From Tautonia rosea (GTDB taxonomy: Bacteria; Planctomycetota; Planctomycetia; Isosphaerales; Isosphaeraceae), in assembly GCF_012958305.1 (NCBI RefSeq), contig NZ_JABBYO010000005.1, forward strand, positions 62,001-126,000: a stretch of DNA of 64,000 nt, read 5' to 3'. Position numbers and translations under genes: made by a program. The notes beneath the pieces are model-generated. The model worked only from the letters and a program-made list of their open reading frames with translations, searched no databases and was not told the DNA's origin. This document shows, piece by piece, positions 34,868 through 44,229 of the stretch. Position 1 is the first letter of the stretch, and every line of letters begins with the position of its first letter.

Positions 34868-36343
34868 ATGACCTACCTGCTCGCCTCCGCCCTGCTTGCC
34901 CTGCCTGTACCATTCGTTCCGATGCCTCAGGACACTCCTGAGCCGATCGACGTCATCACAGCTTTGGAACAGGCGGTCACCAATGCCATCGAGCAAGCTC
35001 GCCCTGCGGTCGTGACGATCGACCGAGTGAAGTCTGAGGATGGCACGACACTCGCCGTCCGTGGACGAGACGCGATGCGAGCGCCCAACAACCCGAACGG
35101 TGTGGTGTTCATCGACGGTTTTGGCATGCGCAACGATGGCCCCGCTTCCTCGGACTATGTTTCCTACGACTTCGGGTCGGGCGTTCTCGTGGGCGAGGAG
35201 GGGCAGATCCTGACGACCTACCATGTCGTGTCGGGCGCAGAACGGTTGTTCGTTCGGGTTCAAGGGATCGATCCGTTTGAGGCCGAAATCATCGCCGCCG
35301 ATCCGAGAAGCGATCTGGCGGTGATCGCTCCGGTCGGGGGGATGGCCCCGTTTGCCGAAGGTGCCTTTCCCGACCCTATCCCGATTGGAGACGCGTCGAC
35401 GCTTCGTCCGGGTACGTTTCTCGTTGCGCTGGGGAATTCGCACAATGTATCGAGGGACGGGCAAGCGTCGGCCAGCTTCGGGATTCTGGCCAACTCGGCT
35501 CGTCGATTGATCGCGCCGAGTAACGATTTCGGACAGGTCGTACCGACGATGCTCCAGCATTATTCGACCCTCTTTCAGCTCGACTCGAAGCTCAACCTCG
35601 GCATGAGCGGTGGCGCGGTCGTGAACCTGAAGGGGGAGCTGATGGCCATTACGACCGCCTCGGCCAATGCCGTCGGGTACGACCCGAGAGCTGGCTATGC
35701 CATTCCGATGGACGCGCTCGGCCGCCACGCGCTCGATGCCTTAATCGAAGGGAAGGAGGTCGAATATGGCTTCCTTGGCATTTCGCTGAGCAGTCCCTCG
35801 AACATGATCCGAGAGGTCCAGCCGGGGACTCCGGCCGGCGAGGGAGGATTACTTCAGGGAGACTCGATCGAAGCAGTGGCCGGACAGCCGGTGACTGACT
35901 TCGATGGCCTGGTGCGAGCGGTGAATCCGCTGCCAGTGGGTGACCCGGTTGAGTTGACCATCCGACGCGATGGTCGTGTCTTGATCAAGGAAGTCGTCCT
36001 TTCCAAATTCCCGATCGAAGGAGAGATCATTGCCACGACCAAGAGTGAAGCCTGGCGAGGCCTCCGGATCGACTTTCCGAGTGTGATCTCTCCCCGAGAT
36101 GAACTGTTGACGGCGATGGCTCGGGGTGGGGTTGGCGTGGTCGAGGTGATCTCAGGGACTCCGGCGGAGGAAGCGGGCCTACGGGTCGGCCAGATCATCA
36201 CTCAGGTTGACGGCAAGGCGGTTCGGACTCCACGGGCCTTTCGAGAGGCGGTCAAGCCCTTGAACGGCAAGGACGTTCGGCTGAGCACCGATCGGGGTCC
36301 AATCATGATCGGGCCGGACGGAGGAGCGTCCCAGATCGAGTGA
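34868..36343 (+). CDS. HtrA/DegP-like serine protease with two PDZ domains
   Basis: This 491-residue protein has a short N-terminal hydrophobic signal segment (LLASALLALPVPFVP), then a trypsin-like domain with His in ILTTYHVVSGA near residue 120, Asp in DPRSDLAVIAP near residue 150, and Ser in GMSGGAVVN near residue 246. Two PDZ domains follow, near residues 295-380 and 410-485 (VISGTPAEEAGLRVGQIIT). It should act as a periplasmic quality-control protease or chaperone. The residue before the active Ser is Met rather than the usual Asn (GNSGG). It lies between recA and alaS with no obvious functional tie. Confidence 0.85.
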   Translation: MTYLLASALLALPVPFVPMPQDTPEPIDVITALEQAVTNAIEQARPAVVTIDRVKSEDGTTLAVRGRDAMRAPNNPNGVVFIDGFGMRNDGPASSDYVSYDFGSGVLVGEEGQILTTYHVVSGAERLFVRVQGIDPFEAEIIAADPRSDLAVIAPVGGMAPFAEGAFPDPIPIGDASTLRPGTFLVALGNSHNVSRDGQASASFGILANSARRLIAPSNDFGQVVPTMLQHYSTLFQLDSKLNLGMSGGAVVNLKGELMAITTASANAVGYDPRAGYAIPMDALGRHALDALIEGKEVEYGFLGISLSSPSNMIREVQPGTPAGEGGLLQGDSIEAVAGQPVTDFDGLVRAVNPLPVGDPVELTIRRDGRVLIKEVVLSKFPIEGEIIATTKSEAWRGLRIDFPSVISPRDELLTAMARGGVGVVEVISGTPAEEAGLRVGQIITQVDGKAVRTPRAFREAVKPLNGKDVRLSTDRGPIMIGPDGGASQIE

Positions 36344-36537
36344 TTGGGATCGTCGTACAAGAGGGGCGGGCTGACGCTGCCTCCACGCCGTGCTTTCGGG
36401 TATTCTGGTGCGCATCGAGACGCGCCGCCTGACGATGTTCCGGCGCGGTCGGGGCCTTGCGCGACGTTGGCCGCCGCGTGACGGAGCCCCGCTCCCCGTC
36501 CTTTCCGCGGCCCGATCCGGCCCAAGGCCCACCGCCG

Positions 36538-39144
36538 ATGACCACCGACGACCTCCGCGAAGCTTATCTCGACTTTTTCGTATCCAAGGGGTGCGAGCGC
36601 CGATCGAGCGATGTGCTCGTTCCGCGAGACGACCCGACCGTCTTGTTCACCCCAGCCGGGATGAATCAGTTCAAGCGGGAGTTCATGGGCCTGGGCGACC
36701 CAAACTTCAAGCGTGCGACGACCTGCCAGAAGTGTATCCGAACGGGAGACATTGAGAACGTCGGCAAGACCGGCCGTCACATGACGTTCTTCGAGATGCT
36801 CGGGAACTTCTCGTTCGGCGATTATTTCAAGAAAGAGGCAATCCACTGGGCCTGGGAGTTCCTGACCAAGAACCTCTCGATTCCGAAGGATCGGCTCACG
36901 ATTACCGTTTACCTTGACGATGACGAGGCGTACGACATCTGGCACAAGGAGGTGAAAGTCCCCGCCAACCGGATCACCCGAATGGGGGAGGATGACAACT
37001 TCTGGCCCGCCGGTGCCCCGACCCACGGCCCGAACGGCGTGTGCGGCCCCTGCTCTGAGATCTTCTATCACTACGATGACGGCAGAGAGGTTGAGATCTG
37101 GAACCTCGTGTTCACGCAGTTCAACCGCGTCGGGCCGAACCAGCTGGAACCGTTGCCGAGCAAGAATATTGATACAGGCATGGGGCTGGAACGGGCTGCC
37201 TCGTGCTTGCAAGGGGTGCAGACGAACTTCGAGACGGATATCTTCGCGCCGCTCGTGGCCGCGGTGGCCGAGGTGCTCGGGCAGTCGTATGATGCCGAAT
37301 CGCTCGACGGAATCCGTATCCGGCGTGCGGCGGATCATGCTCGCGCCCTTACGTTCACGATTTTTGAGAACGTTCAGCCGGGACCGAATCAGCAGGGCTA
37401 TGTGGTCCGTCGGTTGCTCCGACGAGCAGTGCTCGACGCCTACCTGATGGGGCGTCGGGAGCCGTACCTGTTCGAGATCATTCCGCTCGTCGCTGAGGTG
37501 ATGAAGCGCCCCTATCCCGAGCTCACCGAGAGCGTCCGCCGAATTCAGACCGTCGTCCGGGAGGAGGAGGAGCAGTTTCTCCGAAATATCGACACTGGCT
37601 TGAAACTGTATAACGACACGGTTCGCAAGACCAAGGCGGCAGGGTCGGACGTGATCTCCGGCGCGGCGGCGTTCCGTCTGCACTCGACGTACGGATTTCC
37701 GATTGAGATGACCGAGAGCCTGGCTGCCGAGCAAGACCTGGCTGTCGACATGCCGGAGTTCGAGCGAGAGCGTCAGAAGCACGCTGAGACCTCCGGTCAG
37801 GATTCTGCCGCGGCCGTCTTTGCGACCGGCCCGCTCGATGCGCTGAAGCAGGAGTATCACGCCGGCAGCGCGTTTCTTGGCTATGAGACGACCGAGGCCG
37901 ACGCGACCGTCATCGGCATCGTCGCTCAGGGACGCCTGGTCGATCGGGAAACCGCGGGCAGCGGCGATCCGGTGGCTTTGGTGCTCGATCACTCGCCCTT
38001 TTACGGCGAGTCGGGTGGGCAGATTGGTGACGTGGGGATCATCGAGGGTGACGGGTTCCGCTTCCATGTCGAGGACACCCAGCGCGATCGGGGATTCATT
38101 CTGCACATTGGCCGGGTCGATGACGGAACGGTTTCCGTGAATCAACATGTGAGGGCCCGCGTCGATGCCCCCCGGCGGGAGGCGATCCGCCGGGCACACT
38201 CGGCCACGCATGTCCTGCACCATGCCTTGCATGAACATCTTGGCAAGCATGCGCAACAAGCGGGAAGTAAGGTGGAACCCGACCGGCTGCGATTCGACTT
38301 TGCCAACCCCGAAGGCGTGGGCCGCGATCGGCTGAGAGCCATCGAGGAAACGGTCAATGACCGAATTTTACGGGGCGAGGCGATTCAGTGGCGAACGATG
38401 CCGCTTGAGGAGGCCAAGCAACTTGGCGCGATGGCGCTCTTCGGAGAAAAGTACCCGGATGTCGTTCGCGTGGTGGAGATGGGCGAGTTCTCCCGAGAGT
38501 TGTGCGGGGGCACGCATCTGGACAGCGTCGGCCAGATCGGCCTGTTCAAGATCGTTGGCGAGGAGTCGGTTGCGGCCGGGACCCGTCGCGTGGTCGCCCT
38601 GACGGGCAAGGCGGCACTCGATTACGTGCGTCAGGAGGAGGACGCGCTCGCGGCCGTCGCCAGTACGTTGAAGGTCCCCGTACAGCAGGCGGCTGATCGG
38701 GTTTCGGCGCTGCTGGAGGAGATCAAGACGCTCAAGAAGCAGGCCAGCCAACGCAGAGAAACGCCGAAGGTTTCGGCCGATGCCCTACTTGAACATGTTC
38801 AGGAGATCGGCGGGGCGAAGGTGATTGCCGCTTCAGTTGAGGGGGTTGCCCCCGACGAACTTCGTCAGTTGATCGACGTGGCCCGGCGCAAGGTCGAGAC
38901 CGGGCTGGGGGCGTTGCTGATCACCGCGTCGGAGGGGAAGGTCATCCTCGCCGCGGGGCTGACACCCGACCTGGTCGAGCGGGGACTTCATGCGGGCAAC
39001 TGGCTGAAGCAGGTGGCTCCGGTGGTGGGTGGCGGTGGCGGTGGCCGTCCGGATTTCGCCCAGGCCGGAGGGAAGAATCCCCAGGCGATTCCTCAGGCGA
39101 TCGAGAAAGCCCTTCAGGTGGTGCGCGAGGCACTTGGCGGCTGA
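36538..39144 (+). CDS. alaS: Alanyl-tRNA synthetase
   Basis: This 868-residue class II enzyme charges tRNA-Ala. The N-terminal catalytic core is recognisable from SKGCERRSSDVLVPRDDPTV, then FTPAGMNQFK and WNLVFTQFNR. The editing domain carries HSATHVLHHAL near residue 560 and the zinc Cys/His motif CGGTHLDS near residue 660. The C-terminal Gly-rich oligomerisation domain ends in GGGGGGRPDFAQAGG. I start at the ATG of MTTDDLREAY; the upstream open frame of 27 codons is Arg/Pro-rich and not family-like. No frameshift or truncation is seen. Confidence 0.97.
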   Translation: MTTDDLREAYLDFFVSKGCERRSSDVLVPRDDPTVLFTPAGMNQFKREFMGLGDPNFKRATTCQKCIRTGDIENVGKTGRHMTFFEMLGNFSFGDYFKKEAIHWAWEFLTKNLSIPKDRLTITVYLDDDEAYDIWHKEVKVPANRITRMGEDDNFWPAGAPTHGPNGVCGPCSEIFYHYDDGREVEIWNLVFTQFNRVGPNQLEPLPSKNIDTGMGLERAASCLQGVQTNFETDIFAPLVAAVAEVLGQSYDAESLDGIRIRRAADHARALTFTIFENVQPGPNQQGYVVRRLLRRAVLDAYLMGRREPYLFEIIPLVAEVMKRPYPELTESVRRIQTVVREEEEQFLRNIDTGLKLYNDTVRKTKAAGSDVISGAAAFRLHSTYGFPIEMTESLAAEQDLAVDMPEFERERQKHAETSGQDSAAAVFATGPLDALKQEYHAGSAFLGYETTEADATVIGIVAQGRLVDRETAGSGDPVALVLDHSPFYGESGGQIGDVGIIEGDGFRFHVEDTQRDRGFILHIGRVDDGTVSVNQHVRARVDAPRREAIRRAHSATHVLHHALHEHLGKHAQQAGSKVEPDRLRFDFANPEGVGRDRLRAIEETVNDRILRGEAIQWRTMPLEEAKQLGAMALFGEKYPDVVRVVEMGEFSRELCGGTHLDSVGQIGLFKIVGEESVAAGTRRVVALTGKAALDYVRQEEDALAAVASTLKVPVQQAADRVSALLEEIKTLKKQASQRRETPKVSADALLEHVQEIGGAKVIAASVEGVAPDELRQLIDVARRKVETGLGALLITASEGKVILAAGLTPDLVERGLHAGNWLKQVAPVVGGGGGGRPDFAQAGGKNPQAIPQAIEKALQVVREALGG

Positions 39145-39211
39145 TCCGTCACGCTTCATCTGAACCGTCAGAGGTTGGCCGTTGATTGACGATCAAGCAA
39201 GGATCGCGTTC

Positions 39212-40345
39212 ATGTCCACATCTCAGCGGAAGATGACAGGGTTGAATGAGAGGTATCCGGCGTCCCGGACGCCGGGACCTCTGGGTCGTTTTGATGCCGC
39301 CGACCCCAATGTGTCCATGTGCCTGGCGGGTGACACACCTGGGGCCCTGGGAACCCACGAGGATCTTGCCTCCCCGGAACTGTTTCAGACGAAGTTGCCG
39401 CAGACGAATGTGCCGTTGCTCCTCTTTGACCTCGATCGGGTGGCTCATTTTCTCCGAAGTGTCGGGGTCGCAATGGCTGAGGAGGCATTTACGAGAGTCG
39501 AGTGGAAAGACTTTGACGAGAGTGTACTACTGAATGTGCTGATGTTCTGGAACAAGCCCGGGATGGCGGTGGTCGTGCAGGGCAAGCCGGTAGACATTAA
39601 GGCGCGAGCAGATGAACACGTCGATCGTATGTTGTCAACATTCATTCGCAAATGTGCTGAGGGGCCGGGGTCTGCGTTGGAGTATCTCGACCGTTTGAAA
39701 GGTGTCCGTGCCGATGCGTTAAATCACATCCAGAAGACAATCGGGCAAGCGAGTGAGATCAATGATGGGGTTATTCAGCTTGCGTCGTACTGGATCAGGT
39801 ATTTTTCGACGGTGAAGACGGGTGCCGACCTGTTCATGATCGGGGCTGGCCTGGTCAGTGGTCTGGGGTTCATCACGCCGTTTGTGACGGGGGTGACGTA
39901 CTCGGTTGTGAAGGATTGGGCCAAAGGGTCGGAGGCGAAGGGGGTCGGGCTGGTGGTGGCGACCGAGGTTGGGAAGGAAGCCGCCAAGGAAGGAGTCAAG
40001 GCTGGAAGCACTGTTGCGGCGGGAGTCGCCATTCCTCCCGCGCTTCAGGGCATTGACCGCTGGGATGCCGAGGCGAGGATTCTGGAGAAGCAAGATCTGA
40101 TCAACACCGCTCAGCAGGACGTGCTCACAAAGGGGCGTCGCAAGACGAAGATCCTGAATCGTCGGATCGGGGCTCATACGGCCGAGATCGATCGATTGAA
40201 AACGGCCACTTCACCTCTCCGTCAGGGGGTGAGCAAGGGCTTTCACGCGGTCGCCAGGAACATCAAGTTCGTGTTCGCCGCGAAGGACGCTTATGAGAGC
40301 ATTGCGGAACTCGTTGAAGTCATTGAGCAGACCAAGGAAGAGTAA
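39212..40345 (+). CDS. Unrecognised protein with glycine-rich hydrophobic hairpin and helical tail
   Basis: I do not recognise this 377-residue protein. The first 60 residues are polar. Residues 75-190 look like a mixed globular domain (VPLLLFDLDRVAHFLRSVG, then a long helix). A glycine-rich hydrophobic stretch near residues 205-240 (MIGAGLVSGLGFITPFVTGV) and a second, shorter one near 255-285 (VVATEVGKEAAKEGVKAG, then GVAIPPAL) could insert in a membrane. The last 90 residues are basic and helical. Third codon positions are less G/C-rich than in neighbouring genes, which hints at recent acquisition. I start at the ATG at 39212, eight bases after AAGGA. It stands alone between alaS and an HD-domain gene. 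Confidence 0.6.
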   Translation: MSTSQRKMTGLNERYPASRTPGPLGRFDAADPNVSMCLAGDTPGALGTHEDLASPELFQTKLPQTNVPLLLFDLDRVAHFLRSVGVAMAEEAFTRVEWKDFDESVLLNVLMFWNKPGMAVVVQGKPVDIKARADEHVDRMLSTFIRKCAEGPGSALEYLDRLKGVRADALNHIQKTIGQASEINDGVIQLASYWIRYFSTVKTGADLFMIGAGLVSGLGFITPFVTGVTYSVVKDWAKGSEAKGVGLVVATEVGKEAAKEGVKAGSTVAAGVAIPPALQGIDRWDAEARILEKQDLINTAQQDVLTKGRRKTKILNRRIGAHTAEIDRLKTATSPLRQGVSKGFHAVARNIKFVFAAKDAYESIAELVEVIEQTKEE

Positions 40346-40360
40346 TCGCGCGGTCGCTCG

Positions 40361-41254
40361 TCAGAACTGAGACAATCGCTGGAACGATGAGCCGACCTTG
40401 ACCGGTGGATCGAGCCATCGGAGCTTCGGCGTGACCTTGGGAATGTAATCGACCAGGCAATCAAGGTCGAAGTGGGCGATCCGGTCGAGGGCATCGGTAA
40501 TGGTCGGATCGCCCGACGCTCTCAGTTTGGCAAGCACATGGGCGTCGTCGGCCATGAGGTCGTCTTCGACGAGGAGACCGGCATCGAAGGCGGTGCGGAG
40601 AGCGATGGCGAACTCGTTGTAAATATAGGCTTCGGTGGGGCTGGCCCACCACTCCCGGTTCATGATGTCAAAGAGATGAACTGCTTCCCGAGCGGCGGAG
40701 ACCTCGGTGAAGACGATCGTTTGATCGATCACGTCCAGCGCGGCGAGCATTCGGGAGACGGCCTCGGGGGTCGAGACACCGCAGGCCAGGCTATCGCGGA
40801 AGAAGTAGTCGATTCGGTCGGCACAGAGCCAGGGCAGAGGCCGTTCCAGGAGGGGATAGATCGCGTCGTCGTAGAAGTCGGCGGGGGTGAACCCGAGACG
40901 CTCGATTGCCACGACCAGGTCTGGGCGATTGAGGAATGAGGGCTTGATCAACTCGTGATGGTTTTGTTCGTCGGATTCGTAGAGGAAGTCGACCGCGTGA
41001 GAAAACGCGGTGTGCGAGATGTCGTGCAGGAGCCCGGCGACCTGTTCACGGCGGTCAGCCCCGAGGCGACGGAGCAAGAGATGGACCCCCAGGCTGTGTT
41101 CGAATCGCGTGACTGCCTTGAACGCGAACGCCAGAGCTGACGGACCAGCCTGTCGGATTCCCTTGAGCCGTTGGACGGTTGGGCATGCGATGAGCGCTCG
41201 CAGATCGGGGTCGGTAATCGCCGATTCCCCGTAGACCCGATCTGTCCAATGCAT
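40361..41254 (-). CDS. HD-domain phosphohydrolase (dGTPase-like)
   Basis: This 297-residue protein has the HD metal-binding set: the first His in RFEHSLGVHLLL near residue 52, HD in LLHDISHTAFSHAVD near residue 77, and a later Asp in CADRIDYFFRD near residue 145. The opening QRLKGIRQAG and this order of motifs match the dGTPase/SAMHD1-like group, which removes triphosphate from nucleotides, but other HD proteins with this layout have unknown substrates. Cytoplasmic, no signal peptide. It is convergent with the unrecognised gene at 39212 and divergent from the sugar-binding protein gene. Confidence 0.82.
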   Translation of the reverse strand: MHWTDRVYGESAITDPDLRALIACPTVQRLKGIRQAGPSALAFAFKAVTRFEHSLGVHLLLRRLGADRREQVAGLLHDISHTAFSHAVDFLYESDEQNHHELIKPSFLNRPDLVVAIERLGFTPADFYDDAIYPLLERPLPWLCADRIDYFFRDSLACGVSTPEAVSRMLAALDVIDQTIVFTEVSAAREAVHLFDIMNREWWASPTEAYIYNEFAIALRTAFDAGLLVEDDLMADDAHVLAKLRASGDPTITDALDRIAHFDLDCLVDYIPKVTPKLRWLDPPVKVGSSFQRLSQF

Positions 41255-41468
41255 TGCGACCGACCCCCGAGCTTTACTCCGAATCTTGAATGATATCTCC
41301 AGTGTACCACGGAAGGATGATCTTCTGTACCCTTTGCGATTTCGGTCTCAACGGGCGGCGGGCCGTTTCGCCGGTTCCCCAGCGCGGCTAAGATGAGGCA
41401 ACGGAGGGACTTGCCCACGGGGCGGTGCTTCGCACGTCTTTTTGAGTCTTGTCAGGGGAGAGAAAGTC

Positions 41469-42545
41469 GTGAATGGCATCCCACGGAGATGCCTCGCTTG
41501 GGTGGCGTTCGTCGCCCTCGGAGGAGTTATCTCAGGTTGTGGCGGAGGGGGTTCCGGGGGGCAGGCGACCGCGGTGATTGGTCCAGACGGTCCCCGATTG
41601 ATCTTCATCTCGAACACCAATTCCGACTGGTGGAGCGCCGTCGAGAAAGGGATGCAGGACGGCGGCACCGAGTTTGGGGCGGAGGTTAGCCTGCGTCGTA
41701 ACGATGGTCAGGTGCAGGGGCAGATCGACAAGCTTCGAGAGGTGTTGAGCATGCCGGACGTGCATGGCGTGGCGATCTCAGCGCTGGAAGCGAATGCCCC
41801 CGGTGTGATCGATGCCATGAACGACCTGCAAAAGGCGGGCAAGGTGGTCATCACGATCGATTCGGATGTCGACCCGTCCCACGCCAGCGCCAGAAGGGCG
41901 TACATTGGCACGAACAATGCCGAGGCCGGCCGGGTTGCCGGTCAGGCCCTCGCCCTGCTTCGTCCGGAAGGTGGGAAGATGGCGATGTTTGTCGGAGCGG
42001 CCTCGGCGGCGAATGCTCGGGCTCGCGAGGAAGGTGTGCTCGAAGGGGCGGGCGACGCCTTCGAACGAACCCAGACCTGGGAAGACGGCGGCGACCACAG
42101 CCGGGCTCGGCAGAATGTGCAGAGCGCGTTGTCGAAGACCCCGGACCTCGAGGCGTTGGTCGGACTATACTCGTACAACGCAACAGGAATTGCCGAGGAG
42201 ATGGCCAACTCACCTCAGGTGAGGGAGCGGGTGACGGTTGTGACCTTCGACCTCGATGAGGCGGCCCGTCCGCACCTGAATCTTGGGAACATTGATGCGA
42301 CCATCTGTCAGAATCCTTACGAGATGGGGCGGCTCGGCGTTCAATTACTCAAGGCCTTGATCGAGGAGGATGAGGCCACGGTGGCGGAGATTCTCCCGGA
42401 CGGGGAATACCGCGATACCGGGGTCAGGGTCGTGGTTCCGCAGACCGATTCTCCCGTCTCGGAACTGCGCGACGAAGGGCTAGACGTTCTGACGATCGAC
42501 GAAATGAATTCGTGGCTGGAGAGCAAGGGACTGCAATCGACATGA
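41469..42545 (+). CDS. Sugar ABC transporter substrate-binding lipoprotein (RbsB-like)
   Basis: This 358-residue protein has a lipoprotein signal (LAWVAFVALGGVISGC, Cys near residue 25), so it is anchored outside the inner membrane. The mature part has the periplasmic-binding-protein type 1 fold: IFISNTNSDWWSAVEKGMQD, then DSDVDPSHASARRAYIGTNN and GLYSYNATGIAEEM. It resembles ribose/galactose-binding proteins; the ligand is not known. I start at the GTG at 41469, eight bases after GGGGAG. Its stop codon overlaps the permease start (ATGA). No transporter ATPase gene is found on either side. Confidence 0.88.
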   Translation: MNGIPRRCLAWVAFVALGGVISGCGGGGSGGQATAVIGPDGPRLIFISNTNSDWWSAVEKGMQDGGTEFGAEVSLRRNDGQVQGQIDKLREVLSMPDVHGVAISALEANAPGVIDAMNDLQKAGKVVITIDSDVDPSHASARRAYIGTNNAEAGRVAGQALALLRPEGGKMAMFVGAASAANARAREEGVLEGAGDAFERTQTWEDGGDHSRARQNVQSALSKTPDLEALVGLYSYNATGIAEEMANSPQVRERVTVVTFDLDEAARPHLNLGNIDATICQNPYEMGRLGVQLLKALIEEDEATVAEILPDGEYRDTGVRVVVPQTDSPVSELRDEGLDVLTIDEMNSWLESKGLQST

Positions 42546-44068
42546 GCGACGAGGCGAAACCGTCCCCGGACGCTTCCCCGACCGGCTTGAGAGTCCTGGC
42601 CTGGCTGCGGGACTCGGAAGCTGGGCTGGTCGGGGCGATCCTTGCGGTCGTGGGTCTTATTTACGTGGTGGCGCCGGGTCCGAGCTTTTTGTTTGAGCCG
42701 GGGACCCCTCGGGCGTTTTTCACGTCCTACAACCTGCAAACGCTCTTCCATGTGACTGCCCTGTTCGGCGTGCTTGCCGTGGGGGTGGCCGTGGTGATCA
42801 TTGCAGGGGGGATCGATCTGTCGATCGGTGCGATGGTGGCACTCTCGGCCGTGGTCGCGGCGAAGCTCATGACCTCGTGGTTGCCCGGCATTGGAGAGGC
42901 CGGGCCTTGGACGACCGGAATCCTGGTCGCGGCTTCCGTGACGTTGCTCGGGTGGATCGGCTTGAATCTCCAGATCCGACGCTGGGCAAACCTCTTGATC
43001 ACGGGCTCGATTCCAGCTGCGGTGATCGCAGCGGGGGTCGGTGTGATTTCGGGACCAAGGGATCCGGGCTCGTGGGTGGTGGCCCTGGTTGAGATTGGGG
43101 CGTTAGCAGCTCTGGTGTTCGGCTTGCGGCGAGGTGCGGATGAGCAGGCCGGAGCATCGGCGGCGGCCCTGGTGTGGGGGTTAGCCGCAGGAGCGCTGAC
43201 CGGCTGGGGATCGGGCGGCAATGGTTCGATGGCCTCGATGGCTTTGGTGGTGGCGGCATCGAGCCTCGCCATCCTGATAGGCGTGGTGCTGCATCTGCGA
43301 AAGGGGGCGGTGGTTTTTGGGCTGCTGGTAGGTGCGGCCGTTCTGTGGGGGATCTCCTCCGGTGAAAGTTCTTCGGCCAGTGTACCGATCGGCACAATTG
43401 TGGCCTCGGTGACACTTTCGCTTCTTCTGGGGCTGGCGATCGGGTCCGGTCACGCGTTTCTGATCAATGCGTTCAAGCTGCCCCCGTTCATCGCGACCTT
43501 GGCCACGCTGGCGGGATTAAGAAGCCTGGCGATGATCCTGAGCGAGAATCGGAGCATCACGGTTTCTGATCGGACCTTTCGGGTGCTGGGGAGCGAGTAC
43601 TGGGTGACAATTCCGTTGTTCCTGGTCGTCGCCGGGCTCCTGAGTCTGATGATGGGCAAGACGGTTCTGGGACGACACCTCTATGCCCTGGGAGGGAACG
43701 AGTCGGCCGCTCGACTCAGCGGCTTGCCGACGAGGAGGCTCAAGACCGTTTCGTACGCCATCTCAGGACTTCTTGCGGCCCTGGGCGGGGTACTGTTTCT
43801 GGGCAATACCGGATCGGCCAACCCGACGATGGGCTTCGCTTACGAACTCTCGGCGATCACGGCGGCTGTGGTGGGAGGCTGTAGCCTTGCCGGCGGTGTC
43901 GGTTCGATCCGAGGGACGGTCCTCGGTCTGGTTCTCATCCGGATCGTCATCAACGGGACGGGTTTGGTGGTCGAAGGGATCGAGCCGAGCCAGATTGAGG
44001 GCTTGGTGCTGGGTGTTGTGGTGGTCTTGGCGGTTGGATTCAACCAAAGATTCCGCCTGAAGCACTGA
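42542..44068 (+). CDS. Sugar ABC transporter permease (RbsC-like) with extra membrane region
   Basis: This 508-residue permease is much longer than RbsC (about 320). The family blocks are present: VAVVIIAGGIDLSIGAMVALS near residue 90, then FLINAFKLPPFIATLATLAG near residue 310, YALGGNESAARLSGLPTRR near residue 380, and GGCSLAGGVGSIRGTVLG near residue 445. Between the first two blocks is an insertion of roughly 170 residues with several additional hydrophobic helices. It starts four bases inside the binding-protein gene, so the two are coupled. The ATPase that should energise it is not in this neighbourhood. A strong hairpin follows 70 bp downstream, oriented for the convergent rpsI. Confidence 0.86.
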   Translation: MSDEAKPSPDASPTGLRVLAWLRDSEAGLVGAILAVVGLIYVVAPGPSFLFEPGTPRAFFTSYNLQTLFHVTALFGVLAVGVAVVIIAGGIDLSIGAMVALSAVVAAKLMTSWLPGIGEAGPWTTGILVAASVTLLGWIGLNLQIRRWANLLITGSIPAAVIAAGVGVISGPRDPGSWVVALVEIGALAALVFGLRRGADEQAGASAAALVWGLAAGALTGWGSGGNGSMASMALVVAASSLAILIGVVLHLRKGAVVFGLLVGAAVLWGISSGESSSASVPIGTIVASVTLSLLLGLAIGSGHAFLINAFKLPPFIATLATLAGLRSLAMILSENRSITVSDRTFRVLGSEYWVTIPLFLVVAGLLSLMMGKTVLGRHLYALGGNESAARLSGLPTRRLKTVSYAISGLLAALGGVLFLGNTGSANPTMGFAYELSAITAAVVGGCSLAGGVGSIRGTVLGLVLIRIVINGTGLVVEGIEPSQIEGLVLGVVVVLAVGFNQRFRLKH

Positions 44069-44139
44069 TCGCGTCAGCCCCGACTCGCAGCCTCTCACTG
44101 ATGCAGCGTCGTATTGAGGGGAACGATCCCAATGAAAAA

Positions 44140-44175
44140 CGACCCTGGCGAGCCAGTACTGGCTCGCCAGGGTCG
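44140..44175 (-). terminator. Terminator of the rplM-rpsI operon
   Basis: A 36 nt perfect palindrome (CGACCCTGGCGAGCCAGT and its complement) lies between two converging genes. On the minus strand it is followed by TTTTT, so it is a strong intrinsic terminator for rpsI. On the plus strand no T-run follows, but the hairpin could also act on the permease transcript. Confidence 0.85.
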
Positions 44176-44229
44176 AAAAGTCGTGTGCCGCAATCGAAGC
44201 AGAAGATCAGGCCAACGCGAGGTGCTCGA

